Assembly (NCBI GenBank): GCA_023313575.1
Contig: JAJTTP010000012.1
Location: 496,001-560,000, forward strand
DNA: 64,000 nt
From: Eutypella sp. D-1
Taxonomy: Eukaryota > Ascomycota > Sordariomycetes > Xylariales > Diatrypaceae
Direction: 5' to 3'
Part shown: positions 1 through 10,092 of the stretch, piece after piece
Layout of the letters: the number at the start of each line of letters is the position of its first letter
How positions within the stretch are numbered: position 1 is the first letter of the stretch
Translations under genes and position numbers: made by a program
Notes under the pieces: generated by a model
The model's input: only the letters and a program-made list of their open reading frames with translations
Databases searched by the model: none
Told to the model about the DNA's origin: nothing

Positions 1-317
1 AAGTTGACGGGAACTTACACATTCGTTCTCAACGGATCCCGTTGAGATCAGTTGACATTGGATGAGTGCTCTAGGGGTTGGCGTTGATATCCTCTTTCGG
101 CGCTCACTGCAGGCGACTATCCGATCACGGAATTGCCGTCACGAGCTTGGTGCAGTATGATCCATTGTGTGCGATCGTAGAGACATGTGCCTCGCTTCGT
201 TTATAATTGCTCTATAAAGGCGAGTTTGCGCATACATGGATGGGCGAATATGAAACCTGGAACTATACACTGTCGATGGAGTTTGTTATCCGCATCTAAG
301 CATCAGCCCCTGCAACC
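1..317. other. Upstream region of the first gene
   Basis: No gene was found here. It is the 5' flank of the secreted-protein gene that starts at 318. A short frame from 187 overlaps that start and has no coding character. Confidence 0.5.
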
Positions 318-1295
318 ATGCGTGCGACTCTCGCTTCCATCCTGCTCCTTCTATGGGCGAATGTTGGTGTTATATCCGGCACCGTGCTACACTCGGTCGG
401 TAACTGGACCCTACACAGAAGCCAGATCGTCTGCGGCGGTGACAGGGGCGATTTCTGTGATTACTTCTTTCTTCTTGCGGACCTGATCAACTACGAGGAT
501 TATACTTGCTCCTTCCAAACACCGAGAGTAGATCTGAGCCACCCGGATAGGATGCAGTTCCAAAATATCAGCTGCGGACAGAACAACACGTTCAGAGTCA
601 ATGGTGCCTGGGATGCCGACGGAAATATAGTCCTGTGCTTCACAAATGTCGTGGGAAGGCTCTGGGCCTTCTTCGGCTACGACAGGTGGGAGCTTAAGGA
701 TGGCAGGATCGGCCCAGACAGAGAATCTCCTGTATACCCGGTAGGCGTGTTCGAGAAGAAGCGAGATGTGTCGACGCGGAAGGAAGAGACCTGGGACTTC
801 AACGGTTACGTATCGTCGTCGCCTACACCATGCGACTGGAGCGTTGAATGGCTGAACAGATGTGAATACCTCCCAATTACATGGAAACAACATGCATATA
901 CAACGTACTGACTTTGTAAATGGCTCCTAGATCTCGGCTACACCTCGATGGTGATTTATTTCTCCTTCCTTGATGAGCACAGCTATCAACGTATCTGTAC
1001 AGTCAACGCCACCGCGCCCACCGGCACTGATCCCAAGTACATGAGCTTCTACAAGCTCAACTGTATGGAGAATGACTGGTCGGTATCGTGGGGCTATGAC
1101 CCCGTTAGCGATGCTGCAGTCATGACTTTGCTCAAGTATGTTCCGGTTGATTTTTGGCGGAAAGATGTCTGACCATACCACCACAGTCCGGGATGCGATC
1201 GTCGAACTTGGTTCGGGTGGGACAACGTGAACACGAGAGTGCATCTTCGCTCAGCAGGACCCAATCCTGCCGAAGCTTATTGTTCATCGTCATGA
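318..1295 (+). CDS. Predicted secreted Cys-containing hypothetical protein (3 exons)
   Basis: I do not recognise the family. The model is exons 318-861, 931-1135 and 1187-1295, giving 285 aa. Both introns are canonical and in phase: GTGAAT with branch CTGAC and CTAG (862-930), and GTATGT with branch CTGAC and ACAG (1136-1186). The protein opens with a signal peptide: a short basic start, then a Leu-rich core (about residues 5-20). The mature part has about ten Cys, many aromatic residues and several N-x-S/T sequons (NWT, NIS, NNT), so an extracellular, disulfide-bonded and possibly glycosylated product is inferred. No membrane segment follows the signal. Read without splicing it breaks at 909-911, so the introns are needed. 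It could be a host- or environment-facing secreted protein, but nothing in the sequence shows an activity. Confidence 0.72.
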
Positions 1296-1984
1296 ATGTG
1301 ACATGCGAGCTGCGGACTTGTCTTGTTGCTGGTTAGGCATTCTATACAGGTAAAAGCCACAGGGCAGTTTGGTGTTTATTGCTGGGTAAGCTAGCAGCTT
1401 ATGAAGGACTGCAAGAAGGACCCTTGCTTGTGAAGGTGGGATGATATTTTAATGCTAATGGAAGTTGCAACTTTAAACCCCCTGGTCCAAGGACTGTACG
1501 GAGTACATTCAGGGACTTTGAGCAGCATAGGGAGATTGTTCCACAAACGGTCAATTGATCTCTTTCACTGTTCAGTGGCTGTAACCAGATAATCTCGCCG
1601 TGCATCGGGAACGCGGCCAGGTATAAAACTGAACATAATTGAATACTCATGTTCGCAACGAGATCCAGAAGACTGCAACATAGTAATAAATATAGGTCCT
1701 GCTTAGGAGCAGAGGTTTGGAGGAGATAGAGTGGTTGAAATAGGGGAAGGGGATGATAGCATGATCAGCCGTCACCAACTGGAGAAGACTGGCAAGCCCA
1801 CTAACGAATATCCACATCGCACCAATATTTTGGCACTCCAGGGAGCTATTCCACATGTGACATGACTCCCTTCTTCATTTGACTCATCCGAAGTCGGCCG
1901 CACATATAGACATAAAAAGAGCCATTGAGCCATTGAGCGGACCTCACCCGCAACAGCGAGGTCGCAAACAACCTCCCCTCAAAA
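1296..1984. other. Intergenic region and argJ promoter
   Basis: No gene was found. The distal part is the 3' flank of the secreted-protein gene. The last 150 bases carry the argJ promoter with TGACTC (1863-1868) and TGACTCA (1880-1886). Confidence 0.6.
1863..1886 (+). promoter_or_regulatory. CPC1/Gcn4-type sites upstream of argJ
   Basis: TGACTC lies at 1863-1868 and TGACTCA at 1880-1886, about 100-120 bp before the argJ ATG. TGACTCA is the consensus bound by the bZIP activator of fungal cross-pathway (general amino acid) control, Gcn4 in yeast and CPC1/CpcA in filamentous fungi. ARG genes are classic targets, so the position fits derepression on amino acid starvation. The motif is seen; binding is inferred. 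Confidence 0.65.
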
Positions 1985-3621
1985 ATGGCCTCTAAACTCT
2001 GCGCAGGCACGCTATCGAGGGGGCTGACGCCGCGACACTGGCTTCGGCGGGCGGGTGTCGCGACCGGGACCGGCATGGCTACTACTGCTACTACTACTTC
2101 TATACGGACGTACTCAGCACCGGTAGGAGGCAGCGTGCCGGCGGCGAAGCGGAAATACGTGCCTACGTCGGGGACGTACCCGCGGGGATTCCGGGCGTCG
2201 GGGACGATCGTCGGGGTGAAGCCGGGGAACACGACAAAGCCGGACCTAGCGCTGCTCGCGTCCGACGTACCGTGCGCCGCCGCCGCCGTGTTCACCAAGA
2301 ACAAGTTCCAGGCGGCCCCCGTCACCTTCAGCCGCGCCCTGCTGCAGCGCAGGCAGAATGCCGGCATCCGCGGCGTCCTCGTCAACTCCGGCTGCGCCAA
2401 CGCTGTCACCGGCCGCGGCGGCCTCGAGGACGCCCAGGCTATGGCCCACGAGGCCGACAAGAGTCTCGGCCTCGGCGCTGAGGAGGGAACTCTCGTTATG
2501 AGCACGGGCGTTATCGGGCAGAGGTAGTCTTTTCCCCTACCTTGTTACGTGCACTTTTGTTTTCATTTTTTCGTTGTTTCCCCCTTCTTTCGCTTCCTTT
2601 TTGTTACCGGGCCCGGAGGAACTAACGAGGAAAGCGCGCCAGGCTCCCGATCCAGAAGATCCTGGACAAGGTGCCGCAGGCACACGAGGGGCTGGGGGAC
2701 ACGCACCGGCACTGGCTGGCGGCGGCGACCGCGATCTGCACGACGGACACGTTTCCGAAGCTGCTGTCGCGGACGTTCCGGCTGCCGTCGCAGCCGGAGA
2801 CGGAGTACCGGATAGCGGGGACGACCAAGGGCGCCGGCATGATCCACCCGAATATGGCGACGCTGCTGGGCGTGATCGCGACGGACGCGCCCGTGGCCCC
2901 TGACGCCGTGCCCGCCATCCTTCGCCATGCCGTCGACCGCTCCTTCCACTGCATCACGATCGATGGCGACACGTCGACCAACGACACCGTGGCGCTGCTG
3001 GCCAACGGCGCGGCGGGCGGGCGCGAGGTCTCGCTGGCGCAGAAGGAGGACTTCGCGGCGCTGCGGGACGTGGTGGCGGAGTTCGCGGCGGACCTCGCGA
3101 AGCTGGTGGTGCGCGACGGCGAGGGCGCAACGAAGTTCGTCACGGTGCGGGTGACGGGGAGCGCGACGGAGGCGGCGGCGCGGCGGGTAGCGGGCGCGGT
3201 GGCGCGCTCGCCGCTGGTCAAGACGGCGCTCTACGGCAAGGACGCCAACTGGGGCCGCGTGCTGTGCGCCACGGGGTACGCGCTGGTGTCGGAGCCCGGG
3301 ACCCCGGAGACCGAGACCCCCGAGGTCGCGCCCGAGCGCACCAGCGTCTCCTTCGTCCCCGCCGACGGCAGCCCCGAGCTTCAGCTCCTCGTCAACGGCG
3401 AGCCCGAGGCCGTCGACGAGGCTCGCGCCGCGGAGATCCTCGAATTCGAGGACCTCGAGATCCTAGTCAAGCTCGGCACCGGCGATGCTGAGGCCACCTA
3501 CTGGACCTGTGACTACAGCCACGAATACATGTGAGTCGCGCACCGTAGGAGACGGAACAATAATAGTAAGGGTGACACTAACATTTCTGGCAGCACGATC
3601 AACGGCGACTATCGGACATAG
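1985..3621 (+). CDS. argJ: Arginine biosynthesis bifunctional protein ArgJ (ornithine/glutamate N-acetyltransferase), mitochondrial
   Basis: This enzyme moves the acetyl group from N-acetylornithine to glutamate and can also make N-acetylglutamate from acetyl-CoA; it drives the acetyl cycle of ornithine/arginine synthesis in mitochondria (yeast ARG7/ECM42). Exons are 1985-2523, 2643-3530 and 3594-3621, giving 484 aa. The junctions join GVIGQR to LPIQKIL, and HEY to the family's usual ITINGDYRT end. The N-terminal 50-60 residues are rich in Arg, Thr and Ala, as in a matrix-targeting presequence. The family's self-cleavage motif NMATLLG is present, with the nucleophile Thr at about residue 253, so processing into alpha and beta chains is expected. 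[12 protein letters not shown] and GDTSTNDT are further hallmarks. Strong G/C third positions match the neighbouring RFC4. A CPC1-type site lies upstream. Confidence 0.96.
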
Positions 3622-4330
3622 AGCCCACAACTCAAACTGGAGGACAAATCCCCGTGATATGCTCACTTGATTTCTAGGAATTCTATGTAGACGACTCGAG
3701 CGTTTTAAAGTTAGAGCTCTATTTGTCCATCGCGAACACGCTATACTAGATACCCGCCCCAAATGTTCCGTGAGAGATGGATAGATGATAACGCTGCCTC
3801 GGTTCAGGCATGACAATGTAAATGGAACAAAACCATTAAGTTTAAGCTTACGGATTAGATATGGTTTTGGTCAAGTGTAACTATCGGATTTGCTATAGAG
3901 TGATCATAGCTCTTGGGAGACGATTAATTGCCTGGTTGAAAGTACCTTACCTACCTATCTTGAAAAACATTTTCTAAGGGGAATTACTGGGGGAATTGTG
4001 ACAATTGTTACTGATTGCCTAAGTAGGATTAGCGTGGTTTAAACGCGTCGGGCTTTGCCTTAACACGCGTTAATTGATTTTCAGCCCGCCATCTTAAGCT
4101 TATGGAACTAAGTAGCTTGTGAGCTACAGCGGCAGGAACCCGCTACGACAGAATAGATAGATGCCCCATGCATTTCCCTAGGCATACTTCGATAGCAATC
4201 GCAGCCCAGTAAAATACAACTGAGCATAAGTCTTTAAAAGCCTAACAACAACATTACATATACACCACCACTTTACAATTGAATAACCCGAATTTTCCAC
4301 CTCCGATAGTAACCCATAGTCAGTCCCATC
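3622..4330. other. Intergenic region and RFC4 promoter
   Basis: No gene was found in this AT-richer spacer. It holds the argJ 3' flank and the RFC4 promoter, including two ACGCGT boxes. Confidence 0.6.
4043..4070. promoter_or_regulatory. Pair of ACGCGT (MCB-type) boxes upstream of RFC4
   Basis: ACGCGT occurs at 4043-4048 and 4065-4070, 22 bp apart and about 260-290 bp upstream of the RFC4 ATG. ACGCGT is the MluI cell-cycle box bound by MBF (Mbp1/Swi6, Cdc10 complexes) at G1/S replication genes in yeasts. Its doubling in front of a clamp-loader gene suggests S-phase control. The motif is seen; factor and timing are inferred. Confidence 0.6.
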
Positions 4331-5511
4331 ATGCCGGCAGCGAAAACCGCTGATGGGGGCGGAGGCGAATCCTCGACAGCAGCCGCCAAGAAGGCAGTCA
4401 GCGCTGCAAGTGGTGGGAATCCCACATACGAATTGCCATGGTATGGTGTACTTCTCGAACGAATTTCTGTTTGGTATTTCATTTCATGTACGATATGGGA
4501 TTGGTTGGCTGACAAGTAAACTGGCAACTATGCACACACAGGGTCGAAAAGTACCGACCGGTCTTCCTGGACGATGTCGTTGGCAACACCGAGACGATTG
4601 AGCGACTGAAGATAATAGCCAAGGACGGCAACATGCCGCATCTCATCATATCCGGGATGCCGGGTATCGGAAAGACGACGAGCGTCCTGTGTCTGGCGCG
4701 GCAGTTGTTAGGGGATTCCTACAAGGAGGCGGTGTTGGAGCTCAACGCCAGTGACGAGCGAGGCATCGACGTGGTGCGGAACCGCATCAAAGGGTTCGCG
4801 CAGAAGAAGGTCACGCTCCCGGCCGGGCGGCACAAGCTGGTGATCCTCGACGAGGCGGACAGCATGACGTCGGGGGCCCAGCAGGCGCTGCGACGCACCA
4901 TGGAGATCTACTCGAACACGACGCGGTTCGCCTTCGCCTGCAACCAGTCCAACAAGATCATCGAGCCGCTGCAGTCGCGGTGCGCCATCCTGCGCTACGC
5001 CCGCCTGACCGACGCCCAGGTCGCCAAGCGCCTGCTGCAGGTCATCGAGGCCGAGGGCGTGCAGTACAGCGACGACGGCCTGGCCGCGCTCGTCTTCAGC
5101 GCCGAGGGCGACATGCGCCAGGCCCTGAACAACCTGCAGAGCACGCACGCCGGCTTCGGCTTCGTCAACGGCGACAACGTGTTCCGCGTCGTGGACAGCC
5201 CGCACCCGATCAAGGTGCAGGCCATGCTTAAGGCCTGCCACGAGGGCGACGTCGACGCCGCCCTCGACGCCCTGCGCGAGCTCTGGGACCTCGGCTACAG
5301 CAGCCACGACATCATCAGCACCATGCACCGCGTCACCAAGACCATCCCTACGCTCGGCGAGCACACCAAGCTCGAGTTCCTCCACGAGATCGGCTTCACC
5401 CATATGAGGATCCTCGAGGGTGTCCAGACTCTCCTGCAACTGAGCGGCTGCGTGGCCCGCCTGTGCAAGATCAACATGGACCCCAAAAGGTTCGAGACGG
5501 GCAAGAACTAG
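4331..5511 (+). CDS. RFC4: Replication factor C subunit 4 (clamp loader, human RFC2 type)
   Basis: This is a small AAA+ subunit of the RFC complex, which opens PCNA and loads it on primer-template DNA in the nucleus. Exons are 4331-4440 and 4542-5511 (359 aa); the 101-nt intron interrupts the Trp codon of LPWVEKYRP. Visible motifs are the RFC box LPWVEKYRP, Walker [10 protein letters not shown], Walker B ILDEAD, sensor 1 in the segment [11 protein letters not shown], the SRC motif in [10 protein letters not shown], and sensor 2 in [12 protein letters not shown]. The segment [12 protein letters not shown] and the VDSPHP stretch match yeast Rfc4 rather than Rfc2, Rfc3 or Rfc5. The 26-residue Ala/Gly/Ser N-terminal extension before the RFC core is normal for filamentous fungi. 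The length fits the family. Confidence 0.96.
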
Positions 5512-5919
5512 GTGTGTCGGGGCGGTGAATGGGACCATCTGCGCATATTTACGGAGCTATCTTGTTGACGGGTGCTGAAGAGATGGGTATACAGTTTGAG
5601 GAGGATAAGGCAATATCTTGTTGGAGAGCCGGGACTGAATGTGATTTTGCATGGCGCGGCGTTCTACGAATGTTTCCACCACGGACTACTCCGGGATAGG
5701 CAGAGGTAGCTAGGACTACGAGAAGGGGAATAAAATGAAATAAAATAAAATAAAATTTATACATCACGTGTTTCACACCACAGCCGACACCCGAGTTTCG
5801 TATATACATGATCAATACCATCCATCCACCGCGCACCATGCTCGCGCCTCCGCATGACTATGCCAGAGAGGTCTCTCCCCTGTCTATGCATACGTATAGG
5901 GCCATACAACCCGTCAGCA
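5512..5919. other. Convergent 3' region with (AAAAT)n tract
   Basis: This spacer lies between convergent RFC4 and the 119-aa gene. An (AAAAT)-type repeat runs from about 5729 to 5757. No gene was seen. Confidence 0.6.
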
Positions 5920-6524
5920 TCACTTCTTCCCGGGCGACGATGACGGCGGCGGCTTGTCGTCGACCTCGGGGTAGTCTAGCTCAAACTGCTCCCAGACGGC
6001 GCGGTCGCGGGCTACCCGTCTCTGCAGGCGCACCTGGTGCTCGTACTGGCGCATCCGGGCGTCAGCTTCGATCATGCTGCCCAGGATCATGCCGGACATC
6101 TGTATGTACCTAGGGTCCGTCCGTCGATTAGCTGAGTAGTATAGCCATCACTTCGCTGTATCTGATGCGCCAAAACAATTGGGGGGGGGGGGATGGTTGG
6201 TGAGCACGCGACAGCCGCGCTCGGGAATTGGGAAGGCGAGCTGCCATTGTGTGCTTTGGGTACTTCTTCATCTGGTTTTTTTAAGTGCAAAAGGAAAAAG
6301 GGTGGGAAAAAAGAAAAAGAAAAAGAAAAAGAAAAAGAAAAGAAAAGTACTCACACCTTGAACTGGACGGTCAGGCCGCGGTACAGCGGGGAGAAGGCCC
6401 AGGCGACACCGCCGAGGGCCGCGGTCGCGGCGCCCCATTTCACGGCGCCGGTGACCGCGCCCCGCGCCGCCACCCACTGCGCCTCGCTGGCGTCTTCGCT
6501 CTCGAAGGCGTTATGCGCACGCAT
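5920..6524 (-). CDS. Conserved fungal 119-aa protein, probable single membrane helix
   Basis: Exon 1 is 6524-6355 and exon 2 is 6109-5920, giving 119 aa. The 245-nt intron (6354-6110) starts GTGAGT and ends CTAG; the join reads FK-V-YIQMSGM. Exon 1 encodes MRAHNAFESEDASEAQW followed by a Gly/Ala-rich hydrophobic stretch (about residues 23-45) that could be one membrane helix. Exon 2 encodes an Arg- and Glu-rich amphipathic stretch with MIEADARMRQYE and ends in PPPSSSPGKK. From memory the protein resembles a short fungal family with the same start and the same MSGM..GMIEAD segment, often carrying unrelated names in databases, so I give no function. A mitochondrial or endomembrane location is possible. 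Both ends of the intron are bordered by pyrimidine tracts on the coding strand. Confidence 0.78.
6181..6192. repeat. G12 homopolymer inside an intron
   Basis: Twelve G on the plus strand, so C12 on the sense strand of the 119-aa gene, within its intron and about 70 nt before the acceptor. Confidence 0.9.
6311..6348. repeat. (GAAAAA)n tract inside an intron
   Basis: Purine repeat made of GAAAAA units. On the sense strand it is a (TTTTTC)n tract just after the donor site of the same intron. Confidence 0.85.
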
Positions 6525-7726
6525 CCTCTACGTCAATAATGCCCTCTTTGTGTTCTCCCCGTTTAATAACTTTGTCCCTGCGAACGAAGCGCAGAACCCC
6601 GGATGCGGAAGAGTTGCGTAGAAAAGTACTAGCTGTCCCGTATATTTCTTTTGGAGGGGGGGGGGGGGGGGATGCGGGCACGTGAGCTTCCGAGAGGTTG
6701 CACTCGATTTTCTTGATATTCTGATGTTCCCGCGCAAGGGAGTTGGGGCGGGGGGGCGGCTGGGGGTTGATGATGCCTGCCTTTTCCCAATAGAGTGATT
6801 ACCGACTAAAACGAGGAACCCGGAAATAGAATTCGTAGTTTTCTAGCTATCTTGTATCCCAAGTCCTTGTGAATTGACCTCTCGGTGACAGCGGAGATAT
6901 TTGAAAAGAGGTCGCCGAACGATAAATTCAATCCGGCGACGTTAGTGGGGACAAGCTGCCGCTGTACGTAGCTTGCTGTCACTAAGCCCGTAGCCCGATG
7001 TGTGGATGGCGGGGTGGGTGGGGTTACTTCATAGACAGCCCGCTCAGCTGAGGGGCTCTATGTACCTATGGACTACCCTCTATAAGTATCGCTATCTTTA
7101 CCATTTTAAGGGTCGCACTTCTCTCTAGGTAGGCCTTATCCTGTTACCTAAGTTGTTATTTTATTCTTTAGGAACTTTGGAACCACCCGTAGATGTATGG
7201 TCTAGTTACGGGACATTAATTCTTGGTTATGCAAAGGAAGGTTTAGTTTTCTCTTTGACAGTCTCGAAGGAACCTCTGCGCATTTAATACATTATTGCAT
7301 CCAGTCTGAGCTCCCTACTACCAAGCGTCATGCTTTCGGTCGTATGAGAACGTTTCAGCCACATAGATGAGTTTCGCTGAAAATAATATGATTATTTGCT
7401 ACGATTGTAGCTACATAGATTTCACAGGTAACAGGGTTATATTGGTTTATAAGGGTGTTGATGGACACGGCGGGTCTGTTTAGGCTGAAAGCAAAGGAGT
7501 CGGGGAGAAGATATGGGATTTTATGATTTCGAGAATACGGAATGAGTGATCAAGTACGAAATAGGGCTTAAAAAGGATTCCTTTTCGGAAGACTGGTAGT
7601 GAAATTATAAAGACCTGATGTCATTTCATAAATTCGTTATGCCTAACCATTATAATAAATATATATCGCAGATGTTTCTTATAGCTACACCCTGCTCCGC
7701 AAGCGCAACCCCTCATCTTCCGCTAA
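6525..7726. other. Gene-poor spacer at the edge of the accessory island
   Basis: It contains the promoter of the 119-aa gene with a G16 run (6656-6671), then about 1 kb of AT-richer sequence with no recognisable gene. It separates the housekeeping flank from the accessory region. Confidence 0.55.
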
Positions 7727-7993
7727 TTAGTCATGTGTGAGACCACCATTCAATTTCTCAATGTACCTGTCGAACTCCCCAGTCGTTTTGATCACATCTT
7801 TCATCACCTCATAATTGAGCTGGGAGTTCTGCTGGCCGGGCTGCTGCCGTTCCCATCGGGCGTACTACCTCGCCGTCGTAATGACATTGCGGATCTCTCT
7901 TCCGTTCAGCGTGTGCTGGGCAAGCTCCTCGACGTTGTCCTCCAGGTCAACAAAGTGTTACGGCTGCACCATCGGGGCCAAAAGATTGTTGAA
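7727..7993 (-). pseudogene. Relic of the C-terminal end of a DUF7025-type AAA+ ATPase
   Basis: Read on the minus strand in a single frame, this stretch gives an AAA+ lid and tail: VDLEDNVEELAQ, LNGREIRNVITTAR, YARWERQQ, LNYEVMKDVI, and FDRYIEKLNGG, ending at TAA (7729-7727). Two in-frame stops break it, TAA at 7960-7958 and TAG at 7867-7865. GREIRN is the sensor-2 motif of the family and aligns with GRQIRN in the intact ATPase at 16.3-19.4 kb. Upstream on the minus strand I find no Walker motifs, so only the last 80-90 codons survive. It is best read as a decayed, truncated gene. Confidence 0.75.
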
Positions 7994-8330
7994 TGATTGC
8001 AATGGTGGCAATCATACTGGTGCTTACAGCCACACACATATATATATGTGACCCCCTGGACATATAGTGGAGGACCTATACGGGTGACCAATCCGTAACA
8101 CAACAAATGACTGAACACCAGTATAGATTAAGTAGACAGACAAATCGGACGTGAGCACGTGGTGGGCTACTCTACAACGACTAGTTAGTAATCTATCTAT
8201 GCGATAGGGGGGTACTGCGACATATGTGACCGTTTTCTATAACCTACATCAATATAATATTTAGTCTCTTTCCTTTTATCCTTATCCTATAACTTTTGCG
8301 CTCTCCAGTTTTTAGTGAAGACCTTCCATC
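7994..8330. other. Short intergenic promoter region
   Basis: Spacer between the ATPase relic and the EthD gene. No coding signal was seen. Confidence 0.5.
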
Positions 8331-8915
8331 ATGGCTCAACCAAAGCCAGAACGTGTCCTGCGCATGACCGGCTCCTACTATCGAGCCGAGGGCCTCACAG
8401 AAGAAGCGTTCTACGAGTTCATGTCCCGACGCCATGGAATTGAATGTGCGAAAATCCATAAAAGATACGGAATTCTGAAGTACCAGATGGTTTGTAGTTC
8501 GCTCCTTGTTGAAAGATCCAATGCTATAGACGATTCATGAAAGCCCGGTGACTACCTTTGCTTACTATAAGACTATTAGGCGTTCAGTACGAAAAGCATG
8601 AGGGCGTTGGCAGAGAGCATGAAAGTCCCATATAGAATTGACGAGCATGATCTCCTAATCGAGTATTACTTCAAAGACGTCTCCTCGTTGCTCGATTTGT
8701 CTGCGGACGAGGACTTCAAAGCCCTTCATGTCGAAGCCACGCCATATGTTCGCTTGGATGAGACGACAGTCTCCCTCAGCTGGATCGAAGTATATCTTGA
8801 AAATGGACAGCTATGTAACATAAATTCGGAAGGGAAGAGCTTGCAACCCCCCTTCGTGGAACAGTCCGACATCAAAGTGTCTGATAAACCAGTCGCCAAC
8901 TACTACGAGTCGTGA
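8331..8915 (+). CDS. EthD-domain protein, fungal dehydratase/decarboxylase type
   Basis: Exons are 8331-8489 and 8580-8915, giving 164 aa. The 90-nt intron (GTTTGT..TTAG) is phase 0 and joins ILKYQM to AFSTKS. The protein has the fungal EthD-family layout: an N-terminal RVLRMTGSYYRAEGLTEEAFYEFM, then RHGIECAKIH and YGILKYQ, later HDLLIEYYFKD and DFKALHVE, and a C-terminal WIEVYLENGQ. Such small dimeric alpha/beta-barrel proteins sit in aromatic polyketide clusters, where they dehydrate or decarboxylate intermediates. The conserved His of the RHG motif is the likely catalytic residue (inference from the family). Its neighbours, an NmrA-like oxidoreductase and an FAD monooxygenase, are common partners in such clusters. 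Its own substrate cannot be told. Confidence 0.83.
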
Positions 8916-9180
8916 ATTAATACGCGTCTCTTGAGCGAGTACTTGGGCGATCACGGGCTGCAGCAAAAAAGTCCTAAGCGTGGCTGTGTAAGACGAAGTA
9001 CAATTTATGATACTATCAATATAAAAGATGCGTATTAAGTGTAGATATATGGGTTAATGACGCCTGAGATAGCCTCCAGAATATACACAGTTTAGCCAGC
9101 GAAAGCAACGACAAACAGCGAGTCACGCGTAACTAAGAAACATTTATTTTGTTCAATTCAATCGCTTCGAAGCCATGAGC

Positions 9181-10092
9181 TTACACCGATGCGGTCAACT
9201 TTGATTTCTGCTGAGTGAAGTACTCCTCGAGCGTTGTGAACTTGAAGTCGTACTTCCGCTTTAGCGCCTCGACGTCAAAGGAGAGATCGACAGTCCTAGC
9301 CCAAAGCTCCCAGCGCACAGCCGGCGCGGCATTTTCGGGCTGTTCCTCGGCTTCCGTCCGGGTTCTCAGCGTGATGTCCCTTCCTGTGGCCTTGCGAAAG
9401 GCTTCCACTACGTCTTCTAAAGCGATGTTCTCGCTCGCGAGTTCGATCTCCTGTCCGCCGAAACCGGCCGGGTCCAGCAGTGCCTTGGCAGAGAACCGTC
9501 CGAGGTCGTCCACGTTGATATGAGGGAATATGACGCCCGGCCGGAGCGAGTGCACGAACTCGCCCTTCGCCAAGAGCTCCGGGTAGTAGTTATTCCCCGC
9601 GGGCGGGGTATAGTTAGAGTGGAACCAATAGGGGCGCAGTATGGTGAGGCTGGCGATCCCGGAGCTGCGGGCGGCGTCCTCGATGGCCGCTTCATGCCGG
9701 TAATACTCAGCCAGCCCGCTGCTCTGGTTCACAGGGACGTCCCATTTGTCGCGGGCGCCCACTAATCCTGCTGACGAGAGTACGACATGTGGGACGCCGG
9801 CCTCCTTGCAGGCGCCAAGGATGCCTATGGCTTGCTTGACAGGGTCTTGTACAACGGGGAATGGGAGTACGTTGAGGAAAATCGCGTCGCACCCCGCGGC
9901 CGCTTCACGGAAAATGCCGAAGTCATCATTGCTGCCTTTAAAGAGCGTAACGCCCTTGGCAGCGAGCGCACGGGCGGCCTCGTTGGTAGGGTCGCGCACG
10001 ACAGCACGCACCTTGGCACCGCTTTCGAGCAGGGCCGCAATTGTGGCCCGACCTTGCTGGCCGGTGGAGAGTGTGATGAGGATAGTAGGCAT
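9181..10092 (-). CDS. NmrA-like NAD(P)-binding oxidoreductase 1
   Basis: Single-exon, 303-aa atypical short-chain dehydrogenase. The Rossmann start is MPTILITLSTGQQGRA, with a TGxxG loop near residue 10, then VRAVVRDPT for cofactor ribose/phosphate contacts and GCDAIFLNVLP at the fourth strand. Next come HVVLSSAG and a YYRHEAAIEDA segment in the position of the active-site helix. The C-terminal half has NVDDLGRFSAKAL and the substrate-side helices usual for NmrA/isoflavone-reductase-like proteins. Members act either as redox sensors that bind NAD(P) without turnover or as tailoring enzymes of fungal metabolism; the sequence does not decide between them. It ends convergently with the EthD gene and has a paralogue at 33.2-34.1 kb. 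Confidence 0.9.
   Translation of the reverse strand: MPTILITLSTGQQGRATIAALLESGAKVRAVVRDPTNEAARALAAKGVTLFKGSNDDFGIFREAAAGCDAIFLNVLPFPVVQDPVKQAIGILGACKEAGVPHVVLSSAGLVGARDKWDVPVNQSSGLAEYYRHEAAIEDAARSSGIASLTILRPYWFHSNYTPPAGNNYYPELLAKGEFVHSLRPGVIFPHINVDDLGRFSAKALLDPAGFGGQEIELASENIALEDVVEAFRKATGRDITLRTRTEAEEQPENAAPAVRWELWARTVDLSFDVEALKRKYDFKFTTLEEYFTQQKSKLTASV

Noticed and set aside
4708..5538. 276-codon antisense frame over RFC4
   Set aside because: Shadow of a GC-rich gene; composition is repetitive Val/Leu/Ala/Asp without domain features.
5729..5757. (AAAAT)n tract as a mobile-element tail
   Set aside because: No element body or target-site duplication was seen; it is a simple repeat.
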